A stretch of DNA of 63,497 nucleotides from Thermoguttaceae bacterium (GCA_017557195.1 JAFZAL010000020.1:1-63497); one strand, 5' to 3'. Shown: positions 1-10,444, numbered from the stretch's first letter. The notes: a model not told the origin generated them from the letters alone. A program made the numbers and translations.

Positions 1-215
1 GGGTTAACACCCGTGGCTCGCCTAAAAGATCCGCCTTTCATTTCTTTGTGTTCTTTGTGGTTAATATATTTCTTCGGCGGCAGGGGACTGCCGCGATCCG
101 GGCTTATCGCAGTTGGTCAGCGGGTCATTGGACAAGGCGGCGTCTTTCGACGCCGCACTTTAATCGCTAAAGCGGTTGCCCGGGAACTCACGTTCCCGGC
201 TCGCCTTTATTACTC
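1..215. other. Gene-free left end with GC-rich hairpins
   Basis: I see no convincing gene here. The stretch holds three perfect hairpins: GCGGCAG/CTGCCGC at 77-94, GCGGCGTC/GACGCCGC with a TTTC loop at 137-156, and CGGGAAC/GTTCCCG at 181-198. The last two lie just past the 3' end of the minus-strand gene that stops at 216 and could help end its transcript, but neither has a clear U-tract. The 77-94 hairpin recurs almost exactly at 53286-53302. Around 40-65 is a degenerate CTTTGTG tandem repeat. Confidence 0.6.
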
Positions 216-2561
216 CTATTTTTCCCACTTAAACGATCGCAGGCTTGCAGCGGGGCAGGGGATGGTTACCGTCCCGTTGTTGACGCGGAATTTCTCGCCG
301 GTTACGCAGTCTGTCAAAACGCCGTTGGGGAGGTCGTCGATTTTGACCTTTTGGTCTGTATAGGCGAGATTGCAGACGGAGTACCAGACGCGGTTCTGTC
401 CGGCGTCGATTTTTCTGACCCATTCCTGACCGTACTTTTCTTTTTGAATTAAGACGCTTGGCAGGGCGGGCAGGGACAGGAACGCCTGAGTAAACTTCCG
501 GTAGACGTCCGGGAATCCGCGCTGATACGTGTTGCCGCACAGATACCCGATTTGCGTTGGGTCGCCTTTAGCAACGGCGGCGACTTCCGCCAGGACGCTG
601 AACTTACCGGCGCGTTCGACGTCCGCGACGAAGTAGCCGAGAATCTCGGTCGCTTTCCCGTCAATTTCAGCGTTCATCTCGTTCTCGTTGAGGCAGAAAT
701 GCCGAATCGCGGTCAAGCCGGCGCGGGAGCGGAACTGCTCCATGTCCTCGTCGGCGGAATAGAATTTATTGAACGTATAGGAGAACATGGCATCGGTCGA
801 GTTCTTAATCCCAGCAGGGTACGCCGGCGGCGTGGAATGTCCGACTTCGTGTCCGCCCCAGTCCATCTGCCAGGACAGAATTGATTTCGGGTACATGTGC
901 TTCTCTAACACCTCTGTCAAGGGCAGCTGTTTGACGTACCGCTTTTCGTAACATTCTTCCTGAACTTTCGTTTCCCAGTATTCCGGGTTGTCGTTGACGA
1001 CGCACATCTTGTAACGCCAGGAGTCCTTTTTTCCTTCGCCTGCCAGCTGGGAAGGAATCGGCCAGCCGGGTTCGGAACTGTCGGCGGTAAAGAGGACGAA
1101 CGACTTCGGGTCGTTTTTCTCTCGCAGATACTTCGCAACGTTTTCAATAAACTGAGCGCGTTTCGAGAACCACCAGATTCTGTACTTGTCGAGCAGTTGA
1201 GAGTCCTTCTGGATTTCCTCTCTTGTAACGGCTTTGCCGCCGTTCGCCTCGGACGCAAACTGTTTGAGGTTGTTGTCGTTAAACGAAACGGGAACGCTTG
1301 ACGGTCGGCATCGAATCCAGGCGCCGAGGAATTTCGGGAAAACCTTTTTCCCGTCCGCCGTTTCCGCGCCGTCTTTGTATTTCAGAACCGTCAGGTCGAG
1401 GATTTTCTGGAAGTCTTTCAGCGTGTCGGGGTCGGCGACGTCGACGTTGGCGCGTTCGCACCACCAGATATGCGTGTACTTGTCGCCTCCGGAAAGACGC
1501 TTGGCGCGCTTTTGCGACCCGAGAGCCTTTGACTTGTCGCCCCCGATGGCGCCGTAGTACTCGTAATAGGGCAGAATCGGCATGTCGTACTGCGCTGCCA
1601 GCGCGACGAGATGATCCCACAGGTCGTTGTTAAGCGGCTCGAAAATCCAGGCGTTTCCGCCGTAGGGTTCGGAATTCCAACCCTGATTGTATCCGAATTC
1701 CAGCAGGTCTTTGCAGAAGACGTTGACGCCCATTGTCTTCGACCATTTCATTTTGTACTCGTACCAGTCGGGAATGTTGGTAACGCCGCGATAAACCGGC
1801 TGACGCTGTTCAGCGTTCTTTTCCATTGTAACAGCGCCGTCCGCCATCTCTTCTCGCCAGAACAGACGACGTTTGGGCAAATCCTCCGGCGGATAGTTTA
1901 TCTTCGCTGTCAGCTTGGACTCGTCTTTGACGGCATACAGACGAATCGTCGCCGCCGCCGCGCCCTTGGAGAGCGGATCTAAATATCCCGGCAGCTGGCT
2001 CAGAATAACCCAAAACCCGTCTTCCGGATTGAGTTCTCGCTTGCCGGCGCCTCGATACCGCGTTATCGGGCAGAAGCGGTCGTGAAGCCAGAACAGCCCC
2101 GACCACGTTTCCAGACGTCCGGACAAGGGCAGATTGAGCGATTCCGGGTTCGTGTTGACGTACCGACCCATCAGGGCGTCGCCGACCGTCGTTCCGGTCG
2201 AAACGCCGTTAATCGTCTCGTTCCCGCCGTTGTGAACGAAAAACGCCCGGCTGGCGTCTTCGGGAAATTCGACGCACAAAATATACGCCTTCCCCGGCTG
2301 AAGGTTCAAGCCCTTCCCGACTTTCCACGCCATGTACTGCGGCGATTTTTCGTTGGGAGGCAGAACCCGGCACGGACGTCCGCAAAGCGTCTCGACCTTG
2401 GACGCGCCGGCAGGGAACTCCGTAAACAATTCAGAATCGGAAACCGCGTCTGAACAGCGGATTTCCTGAACCAATGTCAGCTCGCCCCATTCCGGGGGAA
2501 CAGCCGCCTGAGCGGCGCTGACGAACAGCAAAGCGATAAGGGTGAGTGTGATGGTACGCAT
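216..2561 (-). CDS. Secreted TIM-barrel-like glycoside hydrolase of unknown family
   Basis: This gene encodes 781 residues. The frame stays open for 47 codons further upstream, but that part only translates the heptamer repeat in the leader. I start at the ATG at 2561, which opens with MRTITLTLIALLF and an AQA cleavage site, a clean signal peptide. The first ~250 residues look like beta-rich carbohydrate-binding modules. The centre (DWYEYKMKWSKTMGVNVFCKD, then PILPYYEYYGAIGG and FVLFTADSSEPGW) has the strand-helix rhythm and acidic strand ends of a TIM-barrel glycosidase. I cannot name a GH family. The substrate is unknown; export and the glycosidase-rich neighbourhood suggest a polysaccharide. 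No Shine-Dalgarno site is visible because the leader is repeat sequence. Confidence 0.55.
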   Translation of the reverse strand: MRTITLTLIALLFVSAAQAAVPPEWGELTLVQEIRCSDAVSDSELFTEFPAGASKVETLCGRPCRVLPPNEKSPQYMAWKVGKGLNLQPGKAYILCVEFPEDASRAFFVHNGGNETINGVSTGTTVGDALMGRYVNTNPESLNLPLSGRLETWSGLFWLHDRFCPITRYRGAGKRELNPEDGFWVILSQLPGYLDPLSKGAAAATIRLYAVKDESKLTAKINYPPEDLPKRRLFWREEMADGAVTMEKNAEQRQPVYRGVTNIPDWYEYKMKWSKTMGVNVFCKDLLEFGYNQGWNSEPYGGNAWIFEPLNNDLWDHLVALAAQYDMPILPYYEYYGAIGGDKSKALGSQKRAKRLSGGDKYTHIWWCERANVDVADPDTLKDFQKILDLTVLKYKDGAETADGKKVFPKFLGAWIRCRPSSVPVSFNDNNLKQFASEANGGKAVTREEIQKDSQLLDKYRIWWFSKRAQFIENVAKYLREKNDPKSFVLFTADSSEPGWPIPSQLAGEGKKDSWRYKMCVVNDNPEYWETKVQEECYEKRYVKQLPLTEVLEKHMYPKSILSWQMDWGGHEVGHSTPPAYPAGIKNSTDAMFSYTFNKFYSADEDMEQFRSRAGLTAIRHFCLNENEMNAEIDGKATEILGYFVADVERAGKFSVLAEVAAVAKGDPTQIGYLCGNTYQRGFPDVYRKFTQAFLSLPALPSVLIQKEKYGQEWVRKIDAGQNRVWYSVCNLAYTDQKVKIDDLPNGVLTDCVTGEKFRVNNGTVTIPCPAASLRSFKWEK

Positions 2562-2568
2562 GATGAGT

Positions 2569-2675
2569 AGGGAGTTGGGAATAGGGATTAGGGAATGGTT
2601 TAAGGCAATAGGCAGTAGGCAGTAGGCAGTAGGGAGGTTTAAACTACTGCCTCTTGCCTCTTGCCTACTGCCTTT
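2569..2675. repeat. Heptamer repeat element, GGCAGTA type, with inverted arm
   Basis: GGCAGTA/GGCAATA units at 2604-2634 face a reverse-complement arm (CTACTGCC, CTCTTGCC) at 2643-2673 across a short loop, so the RNA or single strand could fold back. A degenerate GGGATTAGGGAA tract at 2569-2603 leads directly into the minus-strand hydrolase start at 2561. That tract closely resembles the leader of ispD at 62547-62572. The rest of the 2562-2889 spacer is AT-rich and I see no gene in it. Confidence 0.85.
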
Positions 2676-2889
2676 CATTAATTCTACCCGTTTCTCACTC
2701 AAAATACAAGACTGTTTTTGCAGTAAAAATTAAAATAGATAAAATGTAGCGATTTTTCCGATAAAATCGATTATTTCGATTAAGTTGAGTTTAACGGCGG
2801 ACGATAGAGGGAGTAAGGAGCAGTGAAATAGTCTGGAATGAATCCAGCTTTTAGCTCCCTGTATCCCCTAACTTTATAAATGTCAAATC

Positions 2890-4725
2890 ATGCATAGCGT
2901 AAATCGAATTTTTACCCTGTTTGTCGTTCTGGCTGCTTTCGCGTCCGTTCGTTCTTTCGGAGGCGAGTTCACTCCCATGCCAACGCTTTTCGACTCCGTC
3001 GGAGGTCAGCAGACGACGTCCAATAGCTCTGCGATGCCGAACAGTCCAGAGGATATTCAATTTCCGGAACCGGCCAACGACGTCGATTTGGCGTTAATTC
3101 CGGCTCCGGAAGTAGAGAAGCAAGAGGTTAAAAGCGAGAATCAGGCAACTAATTCCATCGAGCAGGTTGGATTTTATCTGCCCGAACAAACCCCGATTCC
3201 GGCAGCTCCGCGCTCAACGCTTCCGGATCCGTCTATCTACGAACCAAATTATAGTTACCAGTTGATTCCGAAGCCGAAAGCAGTCAATGCCAACTCGATT
3301 GCCGCAGCTCCGCAGCCGACTTCTGTTCCGGCGGACGTCAAGGCAATTGTTGAACCGGCGACGAATCCGTTTGCTCAGGAACCGGCGGTAGGGTTAGGCA
3401 GTAGGCAAGAGGCAGTAGGCAGTAGTAATTATCCTCTTGCAACTCGCAACTCGCAACTCGCAACTAATCCTCAAGTCGCGCCAATGGAGCCGGTCGTTGA
3501 AGGGTCGAATCCGCAGATGTTCCGCGAAGACTTCGATTATCAGCAATTTCGAGCGGAAATGTTGGGCGAGATCGACAAGCATGCCTGGACGTCCGGCGAT
3601 TTCCAGATAATTCCCTACGCCAAATTATGGGCAAGCATGTCCTACGAAACCAAGCCGACGCAAATCGGATCCGCTCCGTTTTTTGTAACAGCGCCGTCCA
3701 ATACGGGCAAACAGGCTCACGTCGATTACCGCGGAACGATTTTGGGATTCAACATGAAAGCCAAAAAATTGTCGCTCTGGGAAGGCTCCAAAGTAATGGG
3801 CAAAGTGGAATTTGACCTTCAAAGAACAATCGATTTCGACAACAAAACGACGGTGCATTTGCGTCACTGCTATATTGAAGCGGTTTCAGAAGACGCTCGT
3901 TTGCTGCTCGGTCAGACGTGGGACGTCGTTTCTCCCTTGATGCCGGGAACGCTGATGTATTCCGCCGGCTGGATGGAAGGCAACGTCGGCTATCGCCGCG
4001 CCCAGTTCCGACTGGAACGCTATCTCAACATTTCAGAATGTTTCCAGTGGAAATTGCAGGGTTGCGTCAGCTCCCCGTTCGCAGGAGATTCCAACGGTTT
4101 GCTGGGAAATGACTATCGCTTAAAATACGGTTCCTGGCCCATCGTTCAGGGACGAATTGCCGCTGTGATTGGCTATCGACGCTGCCCTCAAAAGCCGATG
4201 GAAATCGGATTTGCCGCTCATATCGGCGACTTGCAATACGGCAAAATTAATGCCGGCGCCGAAGATACAAACTACAGCGCCAAAACGTGGGGGATGTTCC
4301 TTGACGCCTATATTCCAATAACCTGTCGATTCGGCGTTCAGGGCGAACTGTTCAAAGGCGAAAACCTCGCCATGTTCCTGGGCGGAATCAATCAGGGCGT
4401 TATGAGAAGCCTTGATGATACTCCGGAATCTATCGCCGCTCAGGGCGGGTGGATTAACCTCTGGTTTAATCTCAACGATTGCACTCAGCTCCGCGTCGGA
4501 TACCTGATCGACGACCCGCAAGGCCGCATAGATGAGATTGCGCCGGGTTCAGCGCTCAGAGCTCGAACGCTCAACCACAGCCTGTTTGCCAATATCAAGC
4601 ATGACATCACAAAACAGTGGTGGATTGGCTTGGAATACAGCCATGTTGAAACGGGCTGGGCTGGAGCAGACGCCGGCGTTTCCGTCTGTGATCGCGTTGA
4701 CTTTGTCAGCTACTTCTCGTTCTAA
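2890..4725 (+). CDS. Porin-like outer-membrane beta-barrel protein
   Basis: This gene encodes 611 residues. It starts MHSVNRIFTLFVVLAAFASV, a signal peptide. Residues ~25-215 are Pro/Ala-rich and low complexity, a likely periplasmic or surface linker. From ~residue 240 (DFQIIPYAKLWASMSYETKP) to the C-terminal aromatic residue in YFSF the chain has alternating hydrophobic strands and conserved barrel phrases such as LLLGQTWDVVSPLMP and YRRAQFRLERY. This resembles DcaP-like or planctomycete porins. The expected role is diffusion of small solutes across the outer membrane. Residues ~166-195 are encoded by an in-frame heptamer-repeat element. The gene ends at a bidirectional terminator shared with the convergent PEP-CTERM gene. 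Porin is a fold-level inference. Confidence 0.55.
   Translation: MHSVNRIFTLFVVLAAFASVRSFGGEFTPMPTLFDSVGGQQTTSNSSAMPNSPEDIQFPEPANDVDLALIPAPEVEKQEVKSENQATNSIEQVGFYLPEQTPIPAAPRSTLPDPSIYEPNYSYQLIPKPKAVNANSIAAAPQPTSVPADVKAIVEPATNPFAQEPAVGLGSRQEAVGSSNYPLATRNSQLATNPQVAPMEPVVEGSNPQMFREDFDYQQFRAEMLGEIDKHAWTSGDFQIIPYAKLWASMSYETKPTQIGSAPFFVTAPSNTGKQAHVDYRGTILGFNMKAKKLSLWEGSKVMGKVEFDLQRTIDFDNKTTVHLRHCYIEAVSEDARLLLGQTWDVVSPLMPGTLMYSAGWMEGNVGYRRAQFRLERYLNISECFQWKLQGCVSSPFAGDSNGLLGNDYRLKYGSWPIVQGRIAAVIGYRRCPQKPMEIGFAAHIGDLQYGKINAGAEDTNYSAKTWGMFLDAYIPITCRFGVQGELFKGENLAMFLGGINQGVMRSLDDTPESIAAQGGWINLWFNLNDCTQLRVGYLIDDPQGRIDEIAPGSALRARTLNHSLFANIKHDITKQWWIGLEYSHVETGWAGADAGVSVCDRVDFVSYFSF
3386..3474. repeat. Heptamer repeat element inside the porin gene
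   Basis: A left half of GGCAGTA/GGCAAGA units joins a right half of GCAACTC units, the complement of the GTTGCGA family seen at 47178 and 55378. The two halves belong to different families and are not complementary to each other. The reading frame is kept, giving the odd low-complexity segment GLGSRQEAVGSSNYPLATRN and what follows. Confidence 0.85.
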
Positions 4726-4781
4726 GAGACGAAAATATGATGAACCAATAATTGAATATCGACAATCCTTTAGACAAAAAC

Positions 4782-4808
4782 AAACCACGGGAGCGTTCCC
4801 GTGGTTTT
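4782..4808. terminator. Bidirectional intrinsic terminator
   Basis: A perfect 11-bp stem (AAACCACGGGA / TCCCGTGGTTT) with a GCGT loop is followed by T on the plus strand and by TTTGTTTTTG on the minus strand. It sits between the convergent porin gene and the first PEP-CTERM gene and can serve both. Confidence 0.85.
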
Positions 4809-4876
4809 GTTAATTAACGTCTTACCTTACGGCAAGTTGAACAATGTTGAATAATCCGAGACAAATCTCAGACAGC

Positions 4877-7800
4877 CTAATTCTGCTTTCGCTTTCGGAA
4901 GTACAGCAGACCCGCAGCGCCGAGAATCAGCAGCGCCCAGGTTGACGGTTCTGGCAGCGCGTTACTGTCGCCAAAGGTAATTGATCCGTCAGCGTTGAGC
5001 CAGTACATGAAGGAAACGCCATCGTCGTTAAGCAGCGTCAAGTTGATGTTGTCGATATTGTACAATTCTTCTGGAGCGTCTATGAGCCAATCAAGCGTTA
5101 CCACCTGACCGAGGAAGTCAGAGGCGTCGTCCAGGTGAACTGTCAGGTTGATAGGAGCGGTAAACTCCACATTCCCGTCAAAGCCGCTGAAGTCCAGCTT
5201 GTCCATGCCCGTCCCTCTGTCGGTTGTGTAAGCATCCAGATAGAGATTGGAGTCAATCACGAAGACGCCTGTTCCTGAAACCGCTGTCGTAAAGGCTTCT
5301 GTGTCGTCAGGAGTTCCGATATTAATCGTCTTGCCAGCCGGGAAGACGACAGACGAATTGTCTGACATGTCAACGGACGCGAATCCGAAGTGAGCGGTGT
5401 CGGCGTCAGGCGCCATTTGCAGCTGCGCGCTGTCCAGAGCGATATTCCTCAAGGAACCGGTTTCCGACTCAGTCAACTTCAGAGTTCCGCCGCCTGTAAC
5501 CGTCAAAACCGGTTGTTCAGCGCTTCTCTTTGGAACTGCGTTGATTGCAGCTCTTTGAGTAAACGTAGCGCCTGCGCGAATGCCGATTGTCGCATCGTCA
5601 GTCAGCGTAATCGGAACGCTGGAATCCAGACTCTCCAAGAATCTCATCGCGCCGTTGCCGTCGCCAGCGCCTGCGATTTCCAGAGCGCTCAATTCACGAA
5701 TGCCGGCGTAATCCGCGTTGGAATAGGTCGAATTGAGCAGCAACTGTCCCGTTCCGGAGATCGAAACGTTTCCGGAAGGCGAGCTGTCTGAACCGTACAT
5801 GGCGCTGGTTACTTCAACGATGCCGCCGGTGATATTGAGCTGAGCGGCTTCGCCCGCGCTAGCGCGACCGACTTTAATGTTCTTCGCTGTAAGCTTGCCG
5901 CCAGAAACGTTGACAATGCCTGTAGCGTCGGTTCCTGTTCCAATGGTCAACGTACTTGTCGTTGTAAAGGATCCGCCCGAAACTTCTACAGTTCCTGTAG
6001 AATTGGCGCCTGTCGCAACGTCAATGGTGTTTGACGTTGTAAAGATGCCGCCGGAAATAGTCATCGTTCCTGCAGCGCCGTCTCCAGACGCCAAATACAG
6101 AGGACCGTCGGTTGTGAATTTACCGTTAGTCTGGGTGAACTTGGCTGAAGAATTCGCGCCGCTGCCGAAGTAAGACGGTCTCTTGTTATTGACCTGCAAT
6201 ACGCCGCCGTTTAATTCCAACTCTGCAACCGTACCAGCGGTTTCCATTTCGCCAATGTGCAAACCTCCGCTGTCGGCGCCAACCTGGACGTTTCCGCCAT
6301 TGATAACAACCTTGGCAGAGGGTTTAGTTTTATCCGAAGAAGCGACGTTGCCGATTGTCAGACGGCGGGTTGTAATAAGATTGCCGCCATTGACTTCCAC
6401 GTACGCTGGAGCGTCTTCCGTACCAGCAATGACAAGGGTCTTGCCGTCTTTGGTTTGGAAAGTTCCGCCGTTGACAATGAGCGTTCCTTTCATTGAAATG
6501 GTATCGCTTCCATAGGTTGTAGTTCCGCCGTCATTAACCAATAAATGTCCTGCCGGAACAGGCGCGTTGATTGAAAATGTATTTGTACCGTCTACAAGAA
6601 CAAGGTCTCCAGAGAAGTCCTTGAACTTGTTCGTTCCGCCGAGAACGAATCCAGTATTGTTAGACGTATCGCCTGACCAGCTGCTGGCGCTGCTCATATT
6701 AGCCTCTGTTCCCGGATTCCAGACTTTAACGCCTGTTGGTTCGGAACCGTATTGAGCGATCACAGCTGCGTATCCGTTGATATCAACTACAGCCGTCGTC
6801 CAGCCTTCCGGAACGGTTGTCATACCTTTAATTGCGTCAGCCGTATAAGATTCTGAAAAACGACCAATGAGAATCTGGTCGCCTGCGGTATACGCATAGT
6901 TGGTTGGATTAACGATAACGGAGCCGCTTGCAGCATTGAACGATCCAGTCGAATTGATAATGCCGCCATTTCCCAAATTGATCGTCGTTCCATTAAGAGA
7001 CGTCCACCCTTCGTTGACAAACGACCCAACATTGAGCGTTCCGCCATTGAGTTCAGCAGTCGTTCCAGAATACACGTTTACATCGCCAACGTTCATAGTT
7101 CCGCCGGAAAGAGTCATTGACGAACTATTGGCAACAAGAATCTGATTGCTGCGAACAACGCCGCCGGAAACAGTCAATGCGCCATTGTTAATATTAATCG
7201 GATAGGCGTTAAGCTGACCGCCGGAAACATCAACGGTACCATAGGCATTTTGACCAATCGTCAATTCTTTGGTTACGTTCATCTGACCGTTGTCTTTAAT
7301 GTACACATGACCTTCAGAACCGGCATTGGCGCAGATTCTCGCGGCGCTGGTCAGGTTCATGACGCCGTCTCCTTCAATGGTCAGCTGACCGAACGAGCCG
7401 CTATCTCGACCAACGCGAAGGCTGACCAGGTTGACTTCGCCGCCGGAAATCTTGGCGTAGCCGTAACCTTTATAACCAACGTTGATTTCATTACCGTCTG
7501 TAACGGCGAGAATCTCGACCCTTCCGTCTTTCATTTCAAAATATCCGGTTGCTCCAGAAGCATACCCAATATCGAGTTTTTTAAGTTTCGCGTATCCACC
7601 GTCAACTGTAAGGGTTCCATAGCCGCTGGAGTAGTAGCCAAGTTGGGTTGAATTATTCTCAACAATAAGATTGCCGCCTTCAAGAACTTCGACCGATGCT
7701 TCGCCGTAGCGGCCAATGCGGAACGAGGCGCCGGAATTGGTAAGAGTTACTGATCCATTTTTAATGGAAAGATCCCCGGTTGACCCGGCAGCGTACGCGA

Positions 7801-10339
7801 CGTTGGCTAATCCGGAAACAGCAACGTTTCCGCCATTGACGGTCATTTTACCGTCGCCGGCGTCGCCAACGCGGAGCTCGTCTTTTCCAGTCAAAGTTCC
7901 GCCGTTAACTACAAGAGTACCGGTAGAATTCGCTTTGTTGGCGACAAGGATGTCGTCCTTGGTTGTAACAGTACCGCCACTGATAACGAGTCTGCCGCCT
8001 TTATTTTCAGGATCGTCTTTGGATTTTGTGTCGTAGGCAACGATAATACTGCCGTCAGCTGCAATAGTAGTATTGTAGCCGGAGACATTGATAGTCCCCT
8101 TATTGTAAAGACCTGCATACATAATATAAGTCAACGTGATGGCGCCGCCAGTGATGTTGGCTTCGCCGGTTCCGTTTTCACCAACGCGCAAGTCGCCAGC
8201 CTTTACGTTACCGCCGGAAATATTGACGGTTCCGGTTGCCCCAGCGTTATTGCCTGCATAAATGTGAGACGTTCCAGCGTTAAGAGTTCCGCTTTTAACT
8301 TCCAGCTTGCCGGTTCCGCTGTTGCCAACGATAACCTTTTTGGAAGTAACGGTCCCGCCGTCAATGGTAAGAGTTCCATCGCCTGCGGCATTGTACCCCA
8401 GGTGAATGTCTCTGGCAGAGCTGTCGAACGTTGACCCCGACAAAACATTCATCTCGCCTTTTCCGGATTGCCCGATACGAGCAGTATGATCCGGAACGGA
8501 TACTTTCGCGCCGTTTTGCAGAGTTAACGTTCCAGTCGAACCTGTATGGTTTGCAACGTACAGGTATCCGTTAGTAGAAACGTTTGTTGTACCGTCCACA
8601 ACCAAGGTTCCTGTTCCGTAATTACCAATCCCCATATCGCCATTAACATTAAGCGTCGTATTAGACAGCTTGGCGGTTCCAGTTCCCTTGTATTTATCGT
8701 CGGATTCGTTTCCGCCGATGTAGAAGCCGCCTTCTCTAACAGTAATATCAGCGTTATTCGCATTGAAAGTTCCTGTACCGGCGTTTCCAACGAGAATTCG
8801 TTTTGAACTGATAGTTCCGCGGTCAAAGTTGAAAGTTCCATCGCCCGTGGCGGCAAAGCCAATCAAAATCTCGGGACCGTTATACGAAGAATCCGACATC
8901 TTAAGAACGCCGGTTCCAGCTTGACCAACTCGCAAGGTGTGAGCGGGAAGATTTATTGACGAGCCGTTTGTCAACGTAACGGTTCCGTTCCCTGTTTCAT
9001 TCTGTCCGATGTATATGTACCCGGTTGTGCTTTCAAGAGAAGCGCCATCCCCTGTGAGAGTTCCAGTTCCGCTTCGTCCAACGGTAATGTCGCCTTTGGA
9101 AGTAATGCTGGATTTGTTGGTCATTTTAACAGTTCCAGTAGCGCCGGTATGGTTTGCAACGTAGAAAGTTCCGTCGTTAGACATCTTTGTTGAATTCAAC
9201 GTGAGCGAACCAGTTCCGTAACTTCCAACGTTGACGTCGCCGGCAAAAGTTTGAGTTACGCCGGTGAAAGTTGCCGTTCCGTCAGCTCCGGGTTTGGTGT
9301 CCGTCGCGACCTTTTCGCCCAGGACGATTCCGTTAGCGATAAGAGTTCCGCCGCTCATGGTGAACTTGCCGGATGAGCCTTCGTAGTAGCCCATAACCAG
9401 ATTCTTTGAACCGAGGTCGATTTTTCCAGATTCTAATGTTAATACGCCGTCGCCAGCGCGGCCGATTCGGAAATCGTTAGACTGATATGTAAAGGTTCCG
9501 CCTTTGACGGTCATATAGCCTTTACTGCCGGCTTCATAAGCCAGGTTCGCCCAGCCAGCGCTTTGAATGAAATCTCCGCCGAAAAGGTTAATCGTTCCGA
9601 CGCCATTAGAACCGACTCTGACAGACGCGCTGGAATTGATCGTACCGCCGTCCATATTGAGCGTTCCTTCTGCCCCGGTATTATGACCAATAAAAATATC
9701 CAACGGCGTGTTTATCGTTCCGCCGGACATGTTGTATACTCCAACGGCTCCTTCTTTGTAACCGATTGACATATATTTGTTGTCGCCGGAAGAAATCGTG
9801 TTGAGCTTAACAGTTCCGCCGGTTTGATCAACCGTGGCTGCGGAATCGTACCCAACGCGGAATCTGCCCAGAAACTCCAAAGAACCGTCTGAAATGGTAA
9901 TATTTGCGCCGTTTCTCAAGGAGTAGAAGTTCTTTTTAACCAGAACCGAACCGCCGCTGATGGTAAGATTATTGTCCAGGTAATCGACTGTATTGTCTGA
10001 ACCGGAAACGGTCAGCGTACCGTTGTTCATGACCGTTGTTTGACCAAGGTTTTGCATGCAGTTGGTAATAACCTTGATTTTAGCGGTATTCTCCGTTCCG
10101 CCGATCATCAAGCCCTGAGAGCCGGAAGGAACAGCAGGCGTTGTACCAGAGTAGAGTTCAATTTCATTTCCGAACGTGTTTTGAACCCAGACGGTGGTGT
10201 CCGGCGACATGGGAGCGACAATGGTTGCTGAATCAATAGACCCCGCGCCTTCTGTCGGAAGCGTTACGACGTCGGCGTAAGCCAAGGCAGTCATTGTTAC
10301 AACCAACAGTCCAGCAAACAAACGATATGCGTTTTTCAT
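4877..10339 (-). CDS. Giant beta-helical PEP-CTERM surface protein (1820 aa)
   Basis: The signal peptide starts MKNAYRLFAGLLVVTM. Most of the chain is a run of ~20-25 residue repeats of the type LTVxGGTxxxxxxIxVGxxGTG, rich in Gly, Thr, Ser and Asn, as expected for an autotransporter-type parallel beta-helix. The C-terminus carries a PEP-CTERM sorting signal: PEPSTWALL at ~1796-1804, a hydrophobic segment, then RKRKQN. PEP-CTERM proteins are known to be processed by exosortase, so this is probably a surface or extracellular-matrix protein. No exosortase is in the window. It is a tandem paralogue of the next gene, with nearly the same first 12 residues and last ~150 residues but a different repeat number. 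The ligand is unknown. Start context is AGGTTTTGTTATG. Confidence 0.85.
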   Translation of the reverse strand: MKNAYRLFAGLLVVTMTALAYADVVTLPTEGAGSIDSATIVAPMSPDTTVWVQNTFGNEIELYSGTTPAVPSGSQGLMIGGTENTAKIKVITNCMQNLGQTTVMNNGTLTVSGSDNTVDYLDNNLTISGGSVLVKKNFYSLRNGANITISDGSLEFLGRFRVGYDSAATVDQTGGTVKLNTISSGDNKYMSIGYKEGAVGVYNMSGGTINTPLDIFIGHNTGAEGTLNMDGGTINSSASVRVGSNGVGTINLFGGDFIQSAGWANLAYEAGSKGYMTVKGGTFTYQSNDFRIGRAGDGVLTLESGKIDLGSKNLVMGYYEGSSGKFTMSGGTLIANGIVLGEKVATDTKPGADGTATFTGVTQTFAGDVNVGSYGTGSLTLNSTKMSNDGTFYVANHTGATGTVKMTNKSSITSKGDITVGRSGTGTLTGDGASLESTTGYIYIGQNETGNGTVTLTNGSSINLPAHTLRVGQAGTGVLKMSDSSYNGPEILIGFAATGDGTFNFDRGTISSKRILVGNAGTGTFNANNADITVREGGFYIGGNESDDKYKGTGTAKLSNTTLNVNGDMGIGNYGTGTLVVDGTTNVSTNGYLYVANHTGSTGTLTLQNGAKVSVPDHTARIGQSGKGEMNVLSGSTFDSSARDIHLGYNAAGDGTLTIDGGTVTSKKVIVGNSGTGKLEVKSGTLNAGTSHIYAGNNAGATGTVNISGGNVKAGDLRVGENGTGEANITGGAITLTYIMYAGLYNKGTINVSGYNTTIAADGSIIVAYDTKSKDDPENKGGRLVISGGTVTTKDDILVANKANSTGTLVVNGGTLTGKDELRVGDAGDGKMTVNGGNVAVSGLANVAYAAGSTGDLSIKNGSVTLTNSGASFRIGRYGEASVEVLEGGNLIVENNSTQLGYYSSGYGTLTVDGGYAKLKKLDIGYASGATGYFEMKDGRVEILAVTDGNEINVGYKGYGYAKISGGEVNLVSLRVGRDSGSFGQLTIEGDGVMNLTSAARICANAGSEGHVYIKDNGQMNVTKELTIGQNAYGTVDVSGGQLNAYPININNGALTVSGGVVRSNQILVANSSSMTLSGGTMNVGDVNVYSGTTAELNGGTLNVGSFVNEGWTSLNGTTINLGNGGIINSTGSFNAASGSVIVNPTNYAYTAGDQILIGRFSESYTADAIKGMTTVPEGWTTAVVDINGYAAVIAQYGSEPTGVKVWNPGTEANMSSASSWSGDTSNNTGFVLGGTNKFKDFSGDLVLVDGTNTFSINAPVPAGHLLVNDGGTTTYGSDTISMKGTLIVNGGTFQTKDGKTLVIAGTEDAPAYVEVNGGNLITTRRLTIGNVASSDKTKPSAKVVINGGNVQVGADSGGLHIGEMETAGTVAELELNGGVLQVNNKRPSYFGSGANSSAKFTQTNGKFTTDGPLYLASGDGAAGTMTISGGIFTTSNTIDVATGANSTGTVEVSGGSFTTTSTLTIGTGTDATGIVNVSGGKLTAKNIKVGRASAGEAAQLNITGGIVEVTSAMYGSDSSPSGNVSISGTGQLLLNSTYSNADYAGIRELSALEIAGAGDGNGAMRFLESLDSSVPITLTDDATIGIRAGATFTQRAAINAVPKRSAEQPVLTVTGGGTLKLTESETGSLRNIALDSAQLQMAPDADTAHFGFASVDMSDNSSVVFPAGKTINIGTPDDTEAFTTAVSGTGVFVIDSNLYLDAYTTDRGTGMDKLDFSGFDGNVEFTAPINLTVHLDDASDFLGQVVTLDWLIDAPEELYNIDNINLTLLNDDGVSFMYWLNADGSITFGDSNALPEPSTWALLILGAAGLLYFRKRKQN

Positions 10340-10444
10340 AACAAAACCTATATGTAGGTAAATATAAATTGAATGAATATGCTATATATACACGTCACCT
10401 TTTTCAGGAAACCTATATACACTAATACTACTTTACTATTTACC

